Below, piece by piece: positions 25,202 to 34,582 of a stretch of DNA of 64,000 bases (position 1 is its first letter; every line of letters starts with the position of its first letter). Under the pieces are notes generated by a model. That model was not told the origin of the DNA. It saw nothing but the letters and a program-made list of their open reading frames with translations, and did not search any database. This DNA is from Exiguobacterium sp018617385 (GTDB lineage: Bacteria; Bacillota; Bacilli; Exiguobacteriales; Exiguobacteriaceae). Location of the stretch: contig NZ_JACSKA010000004.1 in assembly GCF_018617385.1 (NCBI RefSeq), forward strand, positions 241,297-305,296, given 5' to 3'. The translations under genes and the position numbers were made by a program.

Positions 25202-26827
25202 ATGTTTAGCTCGAGAAAAAGGGCACTGTTGTTACTATTCCCATTTTTATTTCTTTTAATCGGTGGATGTGTGCGAATCAATTATGATGCGACTGTTCAC
25301 TATGACCAATCTGTTTCGCTCGAAACGACTTATGCGTTCCGTGATCATCCTGTCATGAAATTGCTCAATCTCAGGCTCGACTGGGATACTTGGAAAGAGC
25401 AGGCGGAAGAGAACGGATATGAAACAGAAGATTATTCAAGTCCTGATGACTACGAAGGCATGGTCTTAAAGAAGACATTTAAAAATGTGGACGAGTTGCA
25501 ACAGATTAAAGAGGAATGGAAAACGGGACCAGCCGGTATTTTAGTTCCACCGGATATTCAGTTCGACATCGATCAACGAGAAGGCATTTGGTTTGATTCC
25601 TATACGTTACAAACCAATCTCGACCTCCGTCTCGACCGGGTCGACTTACCCGGCGTCGAACTAACCGGCTCCCCAAAAAAATTGGCTGAACGATATATCC
25701 GCCAAGCCGACATTCGCTTTAACTTGACTGTTCCGACCGGCGTATTCGTTGAGGATGGAACCGGCCTAGATCTTCGTTCCATGAAGCATGTCGAGTGGCA
25801 AGTGTACGGAGGACGCCAAAACAATGTAAAGTTAGTCGCCCATGTGCCGAACGTTAAAGCATGGGTGATCACCATCATCGTATTGGTGTCAGCTATCATC
25901 TTAAGTTATTTCATTTGGCGCAAGTATCGACGAAACGTCGGCAACCCTAGAGAAACGTCGATTCGTTCACGCCTGTTAGGGTTATTGATTGTCTCCCTCT
26001 CGCTCATTTTGATTGTCGGGACATTCCGACAAGAGTTGGCAAACGAGCGTCAATCCGAGGCGATTCGCCAAGCTTCTCAAACGAATGAGTTTATCCCTAC
26101 GTTTGCAGTTCATGGATTACTCGGGACAGACCGGACGTTCCTCCGTTTCTCTCAAGCGATGGAACAAAGTGGGCAAGCGACTGACGGAGCACTTTGTACC
26201 GTGACTGTCAAAGGCAAGGCCGACTGTGAAATATATGATTTTAGTTCAACTCGCCCGATTGTCCGAATCGAGTTCGAAGATGCAGAGGCTTCTTTGAACA
26301 ATCAGACAAAGTGGTTGAATGCAGCCATTGAAACGTATAAGAAAACGAGAAATCGTTCGTTCGACCGGATGTATATCATTGGCCATAGTATGGGTGGCGT
26401 AGCCGCTGCCAACTATATCTTGAATCAAGAGACGTACATCGTCGATAAGTTTGTAACGTTCGATAGCCCGTTCGGCGGGACACGCCTTGCGAACTTCGGA
26501 TTATCTGCCAGTAACTTCGGCATTAACACCGGAAGCCCTGCCATCCGTGATTTGTCCCCTAACTCAGACGGACTACAAGCATTCCAGTCTAAGCTCGAGA
26601 CATGGCCGAGGTCCGTTCAGGTACTCTCCTTCTCTGGACGAGGCGGCGAATTCAATTTGATTGAGCCGGCGAGTTCTCTGTTACTGGAAGAGTATACGAA
26701 TAACATTCAGACAGAAACGGTACCGTACGACCATTTCTCGCTTCACCGTAAAAGTGACGTCTTGAAAGAGACTGGGAAATTCTTATACGAATACACGAAT
26801 GAGTTTAATCCAATCGAGACGAACTAA
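25202..26827 (+). CDS. Membrane-anchored composite protein: LppM-like lipoprotein domain plus DUF915 alpha/beta hydrolase
   Basis: The 541-residue protein begins with a lipoprotein-type signal (LLFPFLFLLIGGC, C23). Residues 24-210 resemble an LppM/DUF3153-type beta-rich domain. Two membrane segments follow (about 220-240 and 257-275). The C-terminal 250 residues are an alpha/beta hydrolase of the DUF915 type: FAVHGLLGTDRTF (oxyanion turn), nucleophile elbow GHSMGG (394-399, S396), FVTFDSPFGGT, and a late His in YDHFSLHR. The substrate is unknown. It starts 1 bp after def and so is probably translated with it, in the place where B. subtilis has ykyA. A terminator follows. Confidence 0.8.
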   Translation: MFSSRKRALLLLFPFLFLLIGGCVRINYDATVHYDQSVSLETTYAFRDHPVMKLLNLRLDWDTWKEQAEENGYETEDYSSPDDYEGMVLKKTFKNVDELQQIKEEWKTGPAGILVPPDIQFDIDQREGIWFDSYTLQTNLDLRLDRVDLPGVELTGSPKKLAERYIRQADIRFNLTVPTGVFVEDGTGLDLRSMKHVEWQVYGGRQNNVKLVAHVPNVKAWVITIIVLVSAIILSYFIWRKYRRNVGNPRETSIRSRLLGLLIVSLSLILIVGTFRQELANERQSEAIRQASQTNEFIPTFAVHGLLGTDRTFLRFSQAMEQSGQATDGALCTVTVKGKADCEIYDFSSTRPIVRIEFEDAEASLNNQTKWLNAAIETYKKTRNRSFDRMYIIGHSMGGVAAANYILNQETYIVDKFVTFDSPFGGTRLANFGLSASNFGINTGSPAIRDLSPNSDGLQAFQSKLETWPRSVQVLSFSGRGGEFNLIEPASSLLLEEYTNNIQTETVPYDHFSLHRKSDVLKETGKFLYEYTNEFNPIETN

Positions 26828-26831
26828 CGTC

Positions 26832-26871
26832 AAAACAGCTATCCCCAAATGTTGAGGATAGCTGTTTTTTT
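26832..26871. terminator. Bidirectional terminator between the hydrolase and phospholipase D genes
   Basis: AAAACAGCTATCC/GGATAGCTGTTTT forms a 13-base stem between convergent genes, with seven T on the plus side. Confidence 0.88.
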
Positions 26872-28327
26872 AATACGTCATCGTCCATGTGACTTTTTGG
26901 AGCCAATACATCATATACTTTCCGATTGGGAGATCGGTTTGAATCTCATCATACGCTACCGTGTACGTGCCATTCTCATTGTTCCATAGACGATTAAAAT
27001 ACTCGTCCACTTCATCAAAGAAAGCTGTATCCACATCTCCTGTCACTTCGACGTCTGCCTCTAGGTTGTAATCGTTCATGTTCCGGGTCGTATAGTTCCC
27101 CGAACCTAAGACAACTGTCTTTTCTTCACCATCCACATACAGGATTTTTGGATGATATTGTTCCTTGCCGACATCATACCAGCGAATCTCGATTTGCTCC
27201 GGGTTGACGGTGTTCAGTTCTGCCGTCACCGGTAAGTTCGGTAACCCTGATTTCGATCGACCGAACGCATTCGTGTTCGGATCGAGGATCAAGTTCACCT
27301 TCACCCCGCGCCCGGCGGCATCCTCGATTGCTTGGATAATATTCCGATCTGCCAAATAGAACATTCCGATCCAGATGGTGTCCCCATCGTCCGCCCCATT
27401 CATTGCATCGAGCACCGACTCTTGAATCTTCCCTTCCGTGACATAACGAATCTCCATCGGTGCCTCGCTCGGCGCATTTTCAATCTTCGACAACGCTTCA
27501 TCATCTGGGAAGCGCCGTGCATCCCCTTTCGAGAACGTCGCGACCGCTTGCTCACCTTCAACGATTTCTTTTAAAATCGGTCCTTTTAAATGGACACCGA
27601 CATTCGAGTGATATCCACTGGCATCATGTGGATTGGCGGAAAGTACAAAGCCTTCATTCTCGGTGACCATCACTTTCCGATGGTTCGCTTTGATATTGAG
27701 CAACCTTAAATATGCACGTACCGTAATGTCCGGTGCCGAAGAGGCCATCGGGTTCGGTAGCCATCCGTCTTGACTATTGCCGAACCACTGAATCGCCATC
27801 CGGTAAAACGTGGAGTATAAAATATTCGGGTCACGAAGAGCATCGAGGTTTGTATATACGACCTCCACTCCCGCTTCCTCTAGGACATCAAAGTGGTCAG
27901 AAACATGTCCGTTATACGTGGTATTGATGTCATCCGTGATGAAGACGACCTTCAAATCCGGGTATCGCTCCATTTGCTCAAGCAATGCTGAAGATAGGCG
28001 CGATGTAATGTCCGGATATTGTCGGTCTTCATTCGAATAAGGATTGAATAAGAAAAAGTCCATGACGATATATTCTTTTGCCTCACGTATCGCTCGTTCA
28101 ACTTCACTAAATATCTCCTGTTCGACAATCTCTGTATCTTCCCCTTGATAGGTCAAATCATGAAGAAAATCGATTTGGTCATCTGTGATGAGATACGGTT
28201 CAGATTGTCTCGACACGCCTTCCGGTAATGGTTTGACTTGATGATAAACGAGCGTGATGAGAAAAATGACCGCAATGATTGCGGCTCCCCATTTCAGCCA
28301 CCCTTTCTTCCCCTTTTTCTTCGCCAT
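26870..28327 (-). CDS. Phospholipase D family membrane protein
   Basis: This 485-residue protein has a basic N-terminus (MAKKKGKKGW), one membrane segment (about 13-30) and two phospholipase D cores. The first core reads NHRKVMVTENEGFVLSANP, with Glu where the last Asp of HxKx4D usually stands; the second reads YHPKILYVDGEEKTVVLGSGNYT and is complete. The layout (one membrane anchor, catalytic part outside) differs from true cardiolipin synthases such as the one at 57861. A role in phospholipid turnover is likely but the substrate is unknown. It lies downstream of rnjA and is separated from it by a terminator. The ribosome site GAGGAGGGGG is excellent. Confidence 0.88.
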   Translation of the reverse strand: MAKKKGKKGWLKWGAAIIAVIFLITLVYHQVKPLPEGVSRQSEPYLITDDQIDFLHDLTYQGEDTEIVEQEIFSEVERAIREAKEYIVMDFFLFNPYSNEDRQYPDITSRLSSALLEQMERYPDLKVVFITDDINTTYNGHVSDHFDVLEEAGVEVVYTNLDALRDPNILYSTFYRMAIQWFGNSQDGWLPNPMASSAPDITVRAYLRLLNIKANHRKVMVTENEGFVLSANPHDASGYHSNVGVHLKGPILKEIVEGEQAVATFSKGDARRFPDDEALSKIENAPSEAPMEIRYVTEGKIQESVLDAMNGADDGDTIWIGMFYLADRNIIQAIEDAAGRGVKVNLILDPNTNAFGRSKSGLPNLPVTAELNTVNPEQIEIRWYDVGKEQYHPKILYVDGEEKTVVLGSGNYTTRNMNDYNLEADVEVTGDVDTAFFDEVDEYFNRLWNNENGTYTVAYDEIQTDLPIGKYMMYWLQKVTWTMTY

Positions 28328-28352
28328 AAGCTCCCCCTCCTCTTTTGCGGTG

Positions 28353-28384
28353 AAAAAAACGAGCTGTAGTCTCCTACAGCCCGT
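28353..28384 (-). terminator. Terminator of rnjA
   Basis: ACGGGCTGTAG-gaga-CTACAGCTCGT with seven T on the minus strand, 4 bp after the rnjA stop codon. Confidence 0.88.
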
Positions 28385-28388
28385 CAGA

Positions 28389-30056
28389 TCATACTTCCAT
28401 AATAATCGGCAGGACCATTGGGTGTCTCCGCGTCTTTTGTGCCAAGTAAGGTGTGAGGGTGTCTGAGACGAGTTGCTTCATCTCTGACCACTTCATCTGC
28501 TTATTGGACAATCCTTGTTCAACGGTTTTCTTCAACAATCGTTCGCCATCACGAATCAGACTACCTGATTCACGCATGTAGACGAATCCACGTGAGATGA
28601 TATCCGGTCCTGAGACGAGTTTGCGCGTCTTGCCATCGATGCTGATGACGACGACAACGAGTCCATCTTCAGACAGAATTCGGCGATCCCTTAATACTAT
28701 ATTCCCGATATCACCAATTCCATTCCCATCAATATACACAGCGTTCGCAGAAATTTTACCAGTGACCGCAGCCGACTCCGAGTCGACAGCAAGCACTTCG
28801 CCATTATCCATAACGAAACTGTTATCTTTCGGGATTCCAACCGATTCAGCAAGCTCAGCATGCTTTTTCAACATACGGTACTCGCCGTGAATCGGCATGA
28901 AGAATTTCGGATTCAGAAGACGAATCATCAACAACTGTTCTTGCTGCGAACCGTGACCTGACGTATGAATGTTCGTCAACTTACCGTAGACAACATCCGC
29001 TCCCGCTTTATACAACTGGTCAATCGTCTTCCCGACCGAGATGGCGTTACCTGGGATTGGAGAAGAAGAGAAGATGACCGTATCCCCAGGAATGATTGAC
29101 ACTTGACGGTGCGTCCCATTTGCAATACGGCTGAGCGCTGCCATCGGTTCACCTTGTGATCCGGTACAAAGAATCGCGATTTCATTCGGGTCGTAGTGAC
29201 GCATCTGATTCGCCTCAATAATCATACCCTTTGGCACGTTGATGAAACCGAGTTCTTGTCCGATCGTCATGACTTTCTCCATCGAACGACCGAAAATCAT
29301 GAGATGACGACCTGTCTCGGCACACGCATCGACCACTTGTTGCAAGCGATAGATGTTCGATGCGAACGTCGCAAAGATGATTCGACCGTCCGCTTTCCGG
29401 AACGTCTCACTAATCGTCCCACCGACCACGCTCTCACTCATCGTGAAGCCTTCCACTTCTGCATTTGTTGAATCGGACAAGAGACAAAGCACGCCTTCTT
29501 TTCCGATTTCCGCCATCTTGGCAAGGTCTGCCGGCTCGCCTACCGGAGTGAAGTCGAACTTGAAGTCACCCGTATGGACGATGTTCCCTTGTGGCGTCTT
29601 GACGACGACACCGAGTGAGTTCGGAATCGAGTGCGTCGTGCGGAAGAACGAGATGCTCGTCTTACGGAATTTGATGAGTGAATCCTCATCAATCTCATGG
29701 AGCTCCGCCTCACGAAGCAACCCATGCTCCTCAAGTTTAACTTTGATCAATCCGAGCGCGAGCTTCGTCGCATAAATCGGCAATTGTACTTGCTTCAATA
29801 AGAATGGAATTCCCCCGATATGGTCTTCGTGACCGTGAGTGATGAATACCCCTTTTACTTTGTCCTTGTTTTTAATCAAGTACGAGTAATCAGGAATCAC
29901 ATAGTCGATTCCAAGCAAGTCATCCTCTGGGAACATGATTCCCGCATCGATGACGATGATTTCATCTTGGAATTGAACAACATATGTGTTCTTCCCGATT
30001 TCTCCGAGTCCGCCCAATGCGAACACGGCTGTTTGGTGGTTCTTAACAAACTTCAT
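28389..30056 (-). CDS. rnjA: Ribonuclease J1
   Basis: RNase J1 is a 5'-3' exonuclease and endonuclease of the metallo-beta-lactamase (beta-CASP) fold, central to mRNA decay and rRNA maturation. The 555 residues match the family; the zinc motif HGHEDHIGG is at 74-82, followed by HTGDFKFD, the beta-CASP part with LCTGSQGEPM and IHTSGHGSQQEQ, and the C-terminal dimer domain. Synteny with ykrA, ktrC and def equals that of B. subtilis rnjA (ykqC). The small gene rpoY, which precedes rnjA in B. subtilis, is not found here. RNase J1 is also known to act on RoxS-regulated messages, relevant to the sRNA at 54764. Confidence 0.97.
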   Translation of the reverse strand: MKFVKNHQTAVFALGGLGEIGKNTYVVQFQDEIIVIDAGIMFPEDDLLGIDYVIPDYSYLIKNKDKVKGVFITHGHEDHIGGIPFLLKQVQLPIYATKLALGLIKVKLEEHGLLREAELHEIDEDSLIKFRKTSISFFRTTHSIPNSLGVVVKTPQGNIVHTGDFKFDFTPVGEPADLAKMAEIGKEGVLCLLSDSTNAEVEGFTMSESVVGGTISETFRKADGRIIFATFASNIYRLQQVVDACAETGRHLMIFGRSMEKVMTIGQELGFINVPKGMIIEANQMRHYDPNEIAILCTGSQGEPMAALSRIANGTHRQVSIIPGDTVIFSSSPIPGNAISVGKTIDQLYKAGADVVYGKLTNIHTSGHGSQQEQLLMIRLLNPKFFMPIHGEYRMLKKHAELAESVGIPKDNSFVMDNGEVLAVDSESAAVTGKISANAVYIDGNGIGDIGNIVLRDRRILSEDGLVVVVISIDGKTRKLVSGPDIISRGFVYMRESGSLIRDGERLLKKTVEQGLSNKQMKWSEMKQLVSDTLTPYLAQKTRRHPMVLPIIMEV

Positions 30057-30138
30057 TTAATCTCTCCTTACTTCAATTATTAATACATCTATGTGAAACA
30101 TAAGTGATTCTCGAATATGCCCGTAAGATTCTTTTTTC

Positions 30139-30144
30139 ATTATA
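30139..30144 (-). promoter_or_regulatory. Probable -10 box of rnjA
   Basis: TATAAT on the minus strand lies 83 bp upstream of the rnjA start. The -35 region (TGAAAT at 17 bp) is weak. Confidence 0.4.
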
Positions 30145-30268
30145 GCTCATATCATGACAATATTTCACTAACGATGTGATATTCGTGGTAGTTTCCCTAT
30201 TTCGTGTTATCCTTTTAGTGGGTTCAGAAAACATATTTTTTAGATAAAGAGAAAGAATGGTGAATCAA

Positions 30269-31045
30269 ATGGAAGATCAAAAGGTTGTTTTCTTCGACAT
30301 TGACGGCACGCTTTTACATGAAGGTAGTTACATCCCGCCTTCCACGATTTCAGCGATTCAAGCACTTCAGGCAAACGGCGTCGAGACGTTCATCGCGACG
30401 GGACGAGGACCGGCCATGCTATCCGACATCCCAGAACGTGTCGGGATTGATAGTCTCGTTTGTTACAACGGTCAGATTGTCGTGCACAAAGGTGAAATCG
30501 TCTATCGTAACACGCTCTCGAAAGATGCACTCGGTCGCTTGACGACGCACGCTTCTTCAAATGACCATACTCTCGTCTATTTGGGTCAAGACCGTGGTGG
30601 TTCTTCAAAACCGAACGACGCCATCGTTGAACAATCGCTCGGCGAACTCGACATGCCGATCCCTTCATTCGAACCGAACTTCCACGCAGAAGAGGATGTG
30701 TATCAGACGTTACTGTACTGCACGCCTGAAGACGAGCATCATTATATCAATGCTTATCGTGAGTTCGATTTTATCCGTTGGCACCCTCATGCGATGGACG
30801 TGATCAATAAGGGAGCCAGTAAAGCAGACGGCATCCGTCACTTTATTGAGACCAACGGCTACCGTCTGGAGAATACGTATGCTTTCGGAGATGCATTGAA
30901 CGACTTGGCCATGCTTCAGTATGTAGGGACAGGAATCGCCATGGGCAATGGTCGCACCGAAGCGAAAGACGTGGCGGATTTCGTCACGAAATCCATCCTT
31001 GAAGATGGGATCGAGTACGGCCTAAAGGCGATGAAGCTCATCTAA
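30269..31045 (+). CDS. ykrA: HAD-family (Cof-type) phosphatase
   Basis: The 258-residue protein is a haloacid dehalogenase-type sugar or nucleotide phosphatase with a type C2B cap. Motif I is FFDIDGTLL, motif II is ATGRGP, motif III is the lysine in NKGASKADGI, and motif IV reads FGDALNDLAML. The ATG at 30269 is preferred because GGTGA lies 5 bp upstream; the first ATG at 30257 has no clear site and would add four residues. Synteny gives YkrA of B. subtilis. The substrate is unknown. Confidence 0.88.
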   Translation: MEDQKVVFFDIDGTLLHEGSYIPPSTISAIQALQANGVETFIATGRGPAMLSDIPERVGIDSLVCYNGQIVVHKGEIVYRNTLSKDALGRLTTHASSNDHTLVYLGQDRGGSSKPNDAIVEQSLGELDMPIPSFEPNFHAEEDVYQTLLYCTPEDEHHYINAYREFDFIRWHPHAMDVINKGASKADGIRHFIETNGYRLENTYAFGDALNDLAMLQYVGTGIAMGNGRTEAKDVADFVTKSILEDGIEYGLKAMKLI

Positions 31046-31123
31046 AAAAAGACCCTTGGAGTCAAACCGTCGAGTTGGATCAATCGATTCAACGATCGCG
31101 GCATCGCTCCAAAGGTCTTTTCT
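31044..31123. terminator. Bidirectional terminator with a nested hairpin, between the HAD gene and ktrC
   Basis: The outer stem AAAGACC-c-TTGGAG/CTCCAA-a-GGTCTTT encloses a 46-base loop that itself contains GTTG-g-ATC/GAT-t-CAAC. A and T tracts flank the outer stem, so it can stop both convergent genes. Confidence 0.75.
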
Positions 31124-31124
31124 T

Positions 31125-31787
31125 TTATCTCGAACGAAGTGTGCGCTCTAGTCGATCCAAATCGGTATCCTTTCCGATGATGATCAGGATATCTTCCGAT
31201 AAAATCATCTCATCCGCTTGAGGAGAAATCAGGACATCGTCATCGCGACGAATCGCGACGATGTTCACCCCATACTTCGCTCGCAAGTCCAAATCGATGA
31301 GGGATTTGTTGGATAACTTGTCCGATGCTTTAATTTCGACAATCGAATGTTCATTCGATAATTCGAGGTAGTCGAGGATACTCTGGCTCATCAACCCATT
31401 GGCAATTCGAACGCCCATATCTCGCTCAGGGTGGACGATGTTATCCGCCCCGATTCGACGGAGTACTTTTTCATGGTAATCGTTCGTCGCTTTGACCGTG
31501 ATGATTTGGACACCGAGTTCCTTTAAAATCAACGTCGTCAAAATGGAAGCTTGAATATTCTCCCCGATGGCGACGATCACATGTTCAAAGTTACGAATCC
31601 CTAAACTCTTTAACACATTCTCATCTGTTGTATCGGCAATCACGGCATGGGTTGCCAATCCCATAAACTCATTGACACGCTCCTCATCTGAATCGATGGC
31701 GAGGACGTCATATCCATTTGAAGACAATTCTCGGACGATCGACCCTCCAAATCGTCCTAACCCGATGACTGCAAATTCACCTGTCAT
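31125..31787 (-). CDS. ktrC: Ktr potassium channel regulatory subunit (RCK/TrkA-type)
   Basis: The 220-residue cytoplasmic protein would gate a Ktr membrane subunit (KtrB/KtrD) for potassium uptake. The RCK_N Rossmann domain carries GLGRFGGSI (8-16) and acidic DSDEE at the end of the second strand, for ATP/ADP binding; RCK_C (about 140-220) is the part that binds c-di-AMP in relatives. The pore gene is not adjacent, as for ktrC in B. subtilis, whose neighbourhood (rnjA, ykrA) is the same. The ribosome site is AAGGGATG. Confidence 0.92.
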   Translation of the reverse strand: MTGEFAVIGLGRFGGSIVRELSSNGYDVLAIDSDEERVNEFMGLATHAVIADTTDENVLKSLGIRNFEHVIVAIGENIQASILTTLILKELGVQIITVKATNDYHEKVLRRIGADNIVHPERDMGVRIANGLMSQSILDYLELSNEHSIVEIKASDKLSNKSLIDLDLRAKYGVNIVAIRRDDDVLISPQADEMILSEDILIIIGKDTDLDRLERTLRSR

Positions 31788-31867
31788 GATGCTACATCCC
31801 TTTCCTACACATGTTCTCTTCTTGATTCTTCGTTCAGTGTAACTGATTCCACTTCAAAACTCTATAT

Positions 31868-31910
31868 AAAAAACAAAACGGGATTCCCTTCAAATAAAGG
31901 AAATCCCGTT
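31868..31910 (-). terminator. Terminator of cydB
   Basis: ACGGGATTTCCTT/AAGGgAATCCCGT with a T-rich tail on the minus strand, just after cydB. Confidence 0.85.
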
Positions 31911-31917
31911 CTTGCCA

Positions 31918-32949
31918 TTATGCTTTTCCACTCGAGCGTTTCCCTCGTACGTAGTCGTTGTCGAACAAGAACAAACGGAGCAAGAGATAGAGCGCCGGAA
32001 CGAGTAGGAGCAACCCTAAGATGAATACGATGACCAGTGCCACCGCCATCGACTCGTTGACGACACTTCCATTAATATCGATATACGGATACAGGATGTA
32101 TGGCAAGTGAGAGTATCCGTAGCCGAACCATGCCATGAAGAACTGACCCATGACCATCAAGAAGGCAATCCCGTAATTTCGTTTCATATAAACGAAGGAG
32201 ACGGCGATGACGAAGAACAAGAAGCTCATCGCAAACCACCACCAGTTCCCTCCTAGGATGCTTTCGTAGTGCCACGCAGCTTGTGACTTCAACCCGAAGA
32301 AGACGAGACCCGATGCGATAATCGTCGGGACGCTCCAAAATAGAGCCCATTTCCGAACGAGTTCGACGGCATTTTGGTCACGTGCCTTGTCCGCATAGAA
32401 CAAGAGGAACATGGCGCTAATATAAAGGACGGAGACAATCGCCAAGATGACGACCGTCCACGAGTAGAAGTTGGTGAACAACTTCGCCCCGTCAAAGAAG
32501 ACGCCGTTCTCTGTCTCTGTGATGAAACCACCTTGGCTGACAGTTAAGACCGTCGACATCGAAGCTGGGATGAGTAATCCCGTCGCCCCATAGAGGAACA
32601 TATAGAGCGTGCTCTCCTTTGACCCATAGTTAGCGAACGCATAGAAGCTACCACGAATCGCAAGCAAGATTAACACGACAGACGCTGGAACGAGCAAGGC
32701 CGTACCATAGTAATAAGCAGTGTCCGGAAAGAATCCGACAATCCCGACAAAGAAGAACACGAAGAATACGTTCGTGACTTCCCATGTCGGTGACAAATAC
32801 CGTTTGACGAGACGGTTCACTAAGTGATCACGTTTCGTATAGCGGCTATAGAAAGCGAAGAAGCCTGCACCGAAGTCAATCGATGCGACGATGAGGTAGC
32901 CGTATAGAAACGTCCATAAGACGGCAATCCCTAATTCTTGAATTTGCAT
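31918..32949 (-). CDS. cydB: Cytochrome bd quinol oxidase subunit II
   Basis: The 343-residue membrane protein pairs with CydA to form the bd-type oxidase that reduces oxygen with quinol electrons at high affinity. About nine membrane segments are visible; the start MQIQELGIAVLWTFLYGYLI and the run DFGAGFFAFYSR fit subunit II. The ATG at 32949 has GGAGGG 7 bp upstream, and this ribosome site lies after the cydA stop codon; an earlier ATG overlaps cydA. The C-terminus is basic (RGKRSSGKA). CydAB genes for assembly (cydCD) are not seen in this window. Confidence 0.93.
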   Translation of the reverse strand: MQIQELGIAVLWTFLYGYLIVASIDFGAGFFAFYSRYTKRDHLVNRLVKRYLSPTWEVTNVFFVFFFVGIVGFFPDTAYYYGTALLVPASVVLILLAIRGSFYAFANYGSKESTLYMFLYGATGLLIPASMSTVLTVSQGGFITETENGVFFDGAKLFTNFYSWTVVILAIVSVLYISAMFLLFYADKARDQNAVELVRKWALFWSVPTIIASGLVFFGLKSQAAWHYESILGGNWWWFAMSFLFFVIAVSFVYMKRNYGIAFLMVMGQFFMAWFGYGYSHLPYILYPYIDINGSVVNESMAVALVIVFILGLLLLVPALYLLLRLFLFDNDYVRGKRSSGKA

Positions 32950-32963
32950 GTCATACCCTCCGA

Positions 32964-34352
32964 TCACACTTCATCCGCAAACATCGCTTCACCACGATGC
33001 TCGGATTGTTTTAGTTCTTTTCCTACCGGATTCTCTTTGAACAGGCGTGATAGGACAACCACAGTCACTGTTCCGAGTACCGCGTAGAGGATCGCGAAAG
33101 CGACAAGCATCCAACCGACGTTCGCTGATGTCGTAGCTGCCTCACTCGTACGCATCAACTCATATAACGCCCAAGGTTGACGACCAAACTCTGCGAAGAA
33201 CCAACCAAACTCAATCGCCGCCATGGCAAGAGGTCCACCGGCTGCAATCGCAAAGAGCATCGGCTTGCTGAACTGGTTCAAACGTTTAATATAGCGTCCG
33301 AGTACGAACAGGAAGGAGATGAGCGCGAGAAGCATCCCAATTCCGACCATCGCATCAAATAGATAGTGAACGAAGAGCGGCGGTTGATCTTCTTTCGCAA
33401 ATTCATTGAGACCCGTCACTTCATAGTTCGGGACACCACCTGCAAGAATAGAGAGGGCGTAAGGAATCTTCAAGGCGCCTCGAACTTCATAGCCACCTTG
33501 CCCATCCTCTTCTAACCATCCGCCCAAAATCAATTCGGCCTCGGAGGAGGTTTCGAAATGCCATTCTGCAGCTGCTAATTTATCTGGTTGATACTGAGCC
33601 AAATATTTACCTGAGAAGTCACCGACGAGCGCTGTCGCAATCGCAAAGATCAAAGCGACCGTCATCGTCAGACGAAGACCTTTCTTATGGTACTCGATTG
33701 ACATCTTGTCGAGTTGATTTCGGCGTTGACGTAACAACTGAACGGCTGCGATCGCAGCTAAAATGAACGCGGATGTTAAAATAGCCGAAGTCAACACGTG
33801 TGCCATTTTCGTCGGCATGGCCGGACTGAACATCGCTTCGAGCGGGCTGACATTTGCCAATCGACCATCGACAATATCAAACCCTACAGGCTGGTTCATA
33901 AAACTGTTTACCGTTGTGATAAAGAACCCTGAGAACAATGCACCGACGGCAACCGGAATCCCGAGGAGCATGTGGTGCCACGGATTTTTAAATCGATCCC
34001 ACGTGTACAAGTAAATACCAAGGAAAATCGCTTCAAAGAAGAAGGCGAACGTTTCCATGAAAAGCGGGAGCGCAATCGTTTGACCCGCAACGCGCATCAA
34101 GTTCGGCCATAGGAGTGAAAGCTGCAGACCGATGGCCGTACCCGTCACAACCCCAACCGCTACCGTCACGACATAGCCGCGCGACCAGCGTCGAGCCATG
34201 AGCGTGTATTTCGGGTCTTTTTTACGAATCCCTAAAAATTCTGCCAATAAAATTAAAAGTGGAACCCCGACGCCGAGTGTGGCAAAAATCACATGAAAAC
34301 CTAATGTGAGTGCCGTCAATGCTCGACTCATCAGGACAGGATCTTGAAACAT
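32964..34352 (-). CDS. cydA: Cytochrome bd quinol oxidase subunit I
   Basis: CydA carries the haems of bd oxidase. The 462-residue protein starts MFQDPVLMSRALTALTLGFH, with the axial H20, and has the family motifs GRQPWALYELMRT and NSFMNQPVGFD. The Q-loop after membrane segment 6 is short, as in Firmicutes. The ribosome site TAGGAGG lies upstream of the ATG. It precedes cydB by 14 bp. The 260-bp gap upstream is rich in AT; no Rex-type palindrome was recognised there. Confidence 0.95.
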   Translation of the reverse strand: MFQDPVLMSRALTALTLGFHVIFATLGVGVPLLILLAEFLGIRKKDPKYTLMARRWSRGYVVTVAVGVVTGTAIGLQLSLLWPNLMRVAGQTIALPLFMETFAFFFEAIFLGIYLYTWDRFKNPWHHMLLGIPVAVGALFSGFFITTVNSFMNQPVGFDIVDGRLANVSPLEAMFSPAMPTKMAHVLTSAILTSAFILAAIAAVQLLRQRRNQLDKMSIEYHKKGLRLTMTVALIFAIATALVGDFSGKYLAQYQPDKLAAAEWHFETSSEAELILGGWLEEDGQGGYEVRGALKIPYALSILAGGVPNYEVTGLNEFAKEDQPPLFVHYLFDAMVGIGMLLALISFLFVLGRYIKRLNQFSKPMLFAIAAGGPLAMAAIEFGWFFAEFGRQPWALYELMRTSEAATTSANVGWMLVAFAILYAVLGTVTVVVLSRLFKENPVGKELKQSEHRGEAMFADEV

Positions 34353-34582
34353 CTATTGATTACCTCCTATCTCTCTCTATCGCTTCGAACCCATGTATGA
34401 AACGACAATCACAGATGAATACCCTTCGATACTTACATCATAATGATTTTATATTGCGCTGTAATGTCTCAATGCTCGAGTTCGCAAAATGTTCACATTT
34501 GAGCAATCGCCACAAAATCGTCGCTTTACATGAATAAATCTTTCCCTTTTTCTCACTCGTTCACTCCTTTTTGGGCACACTA

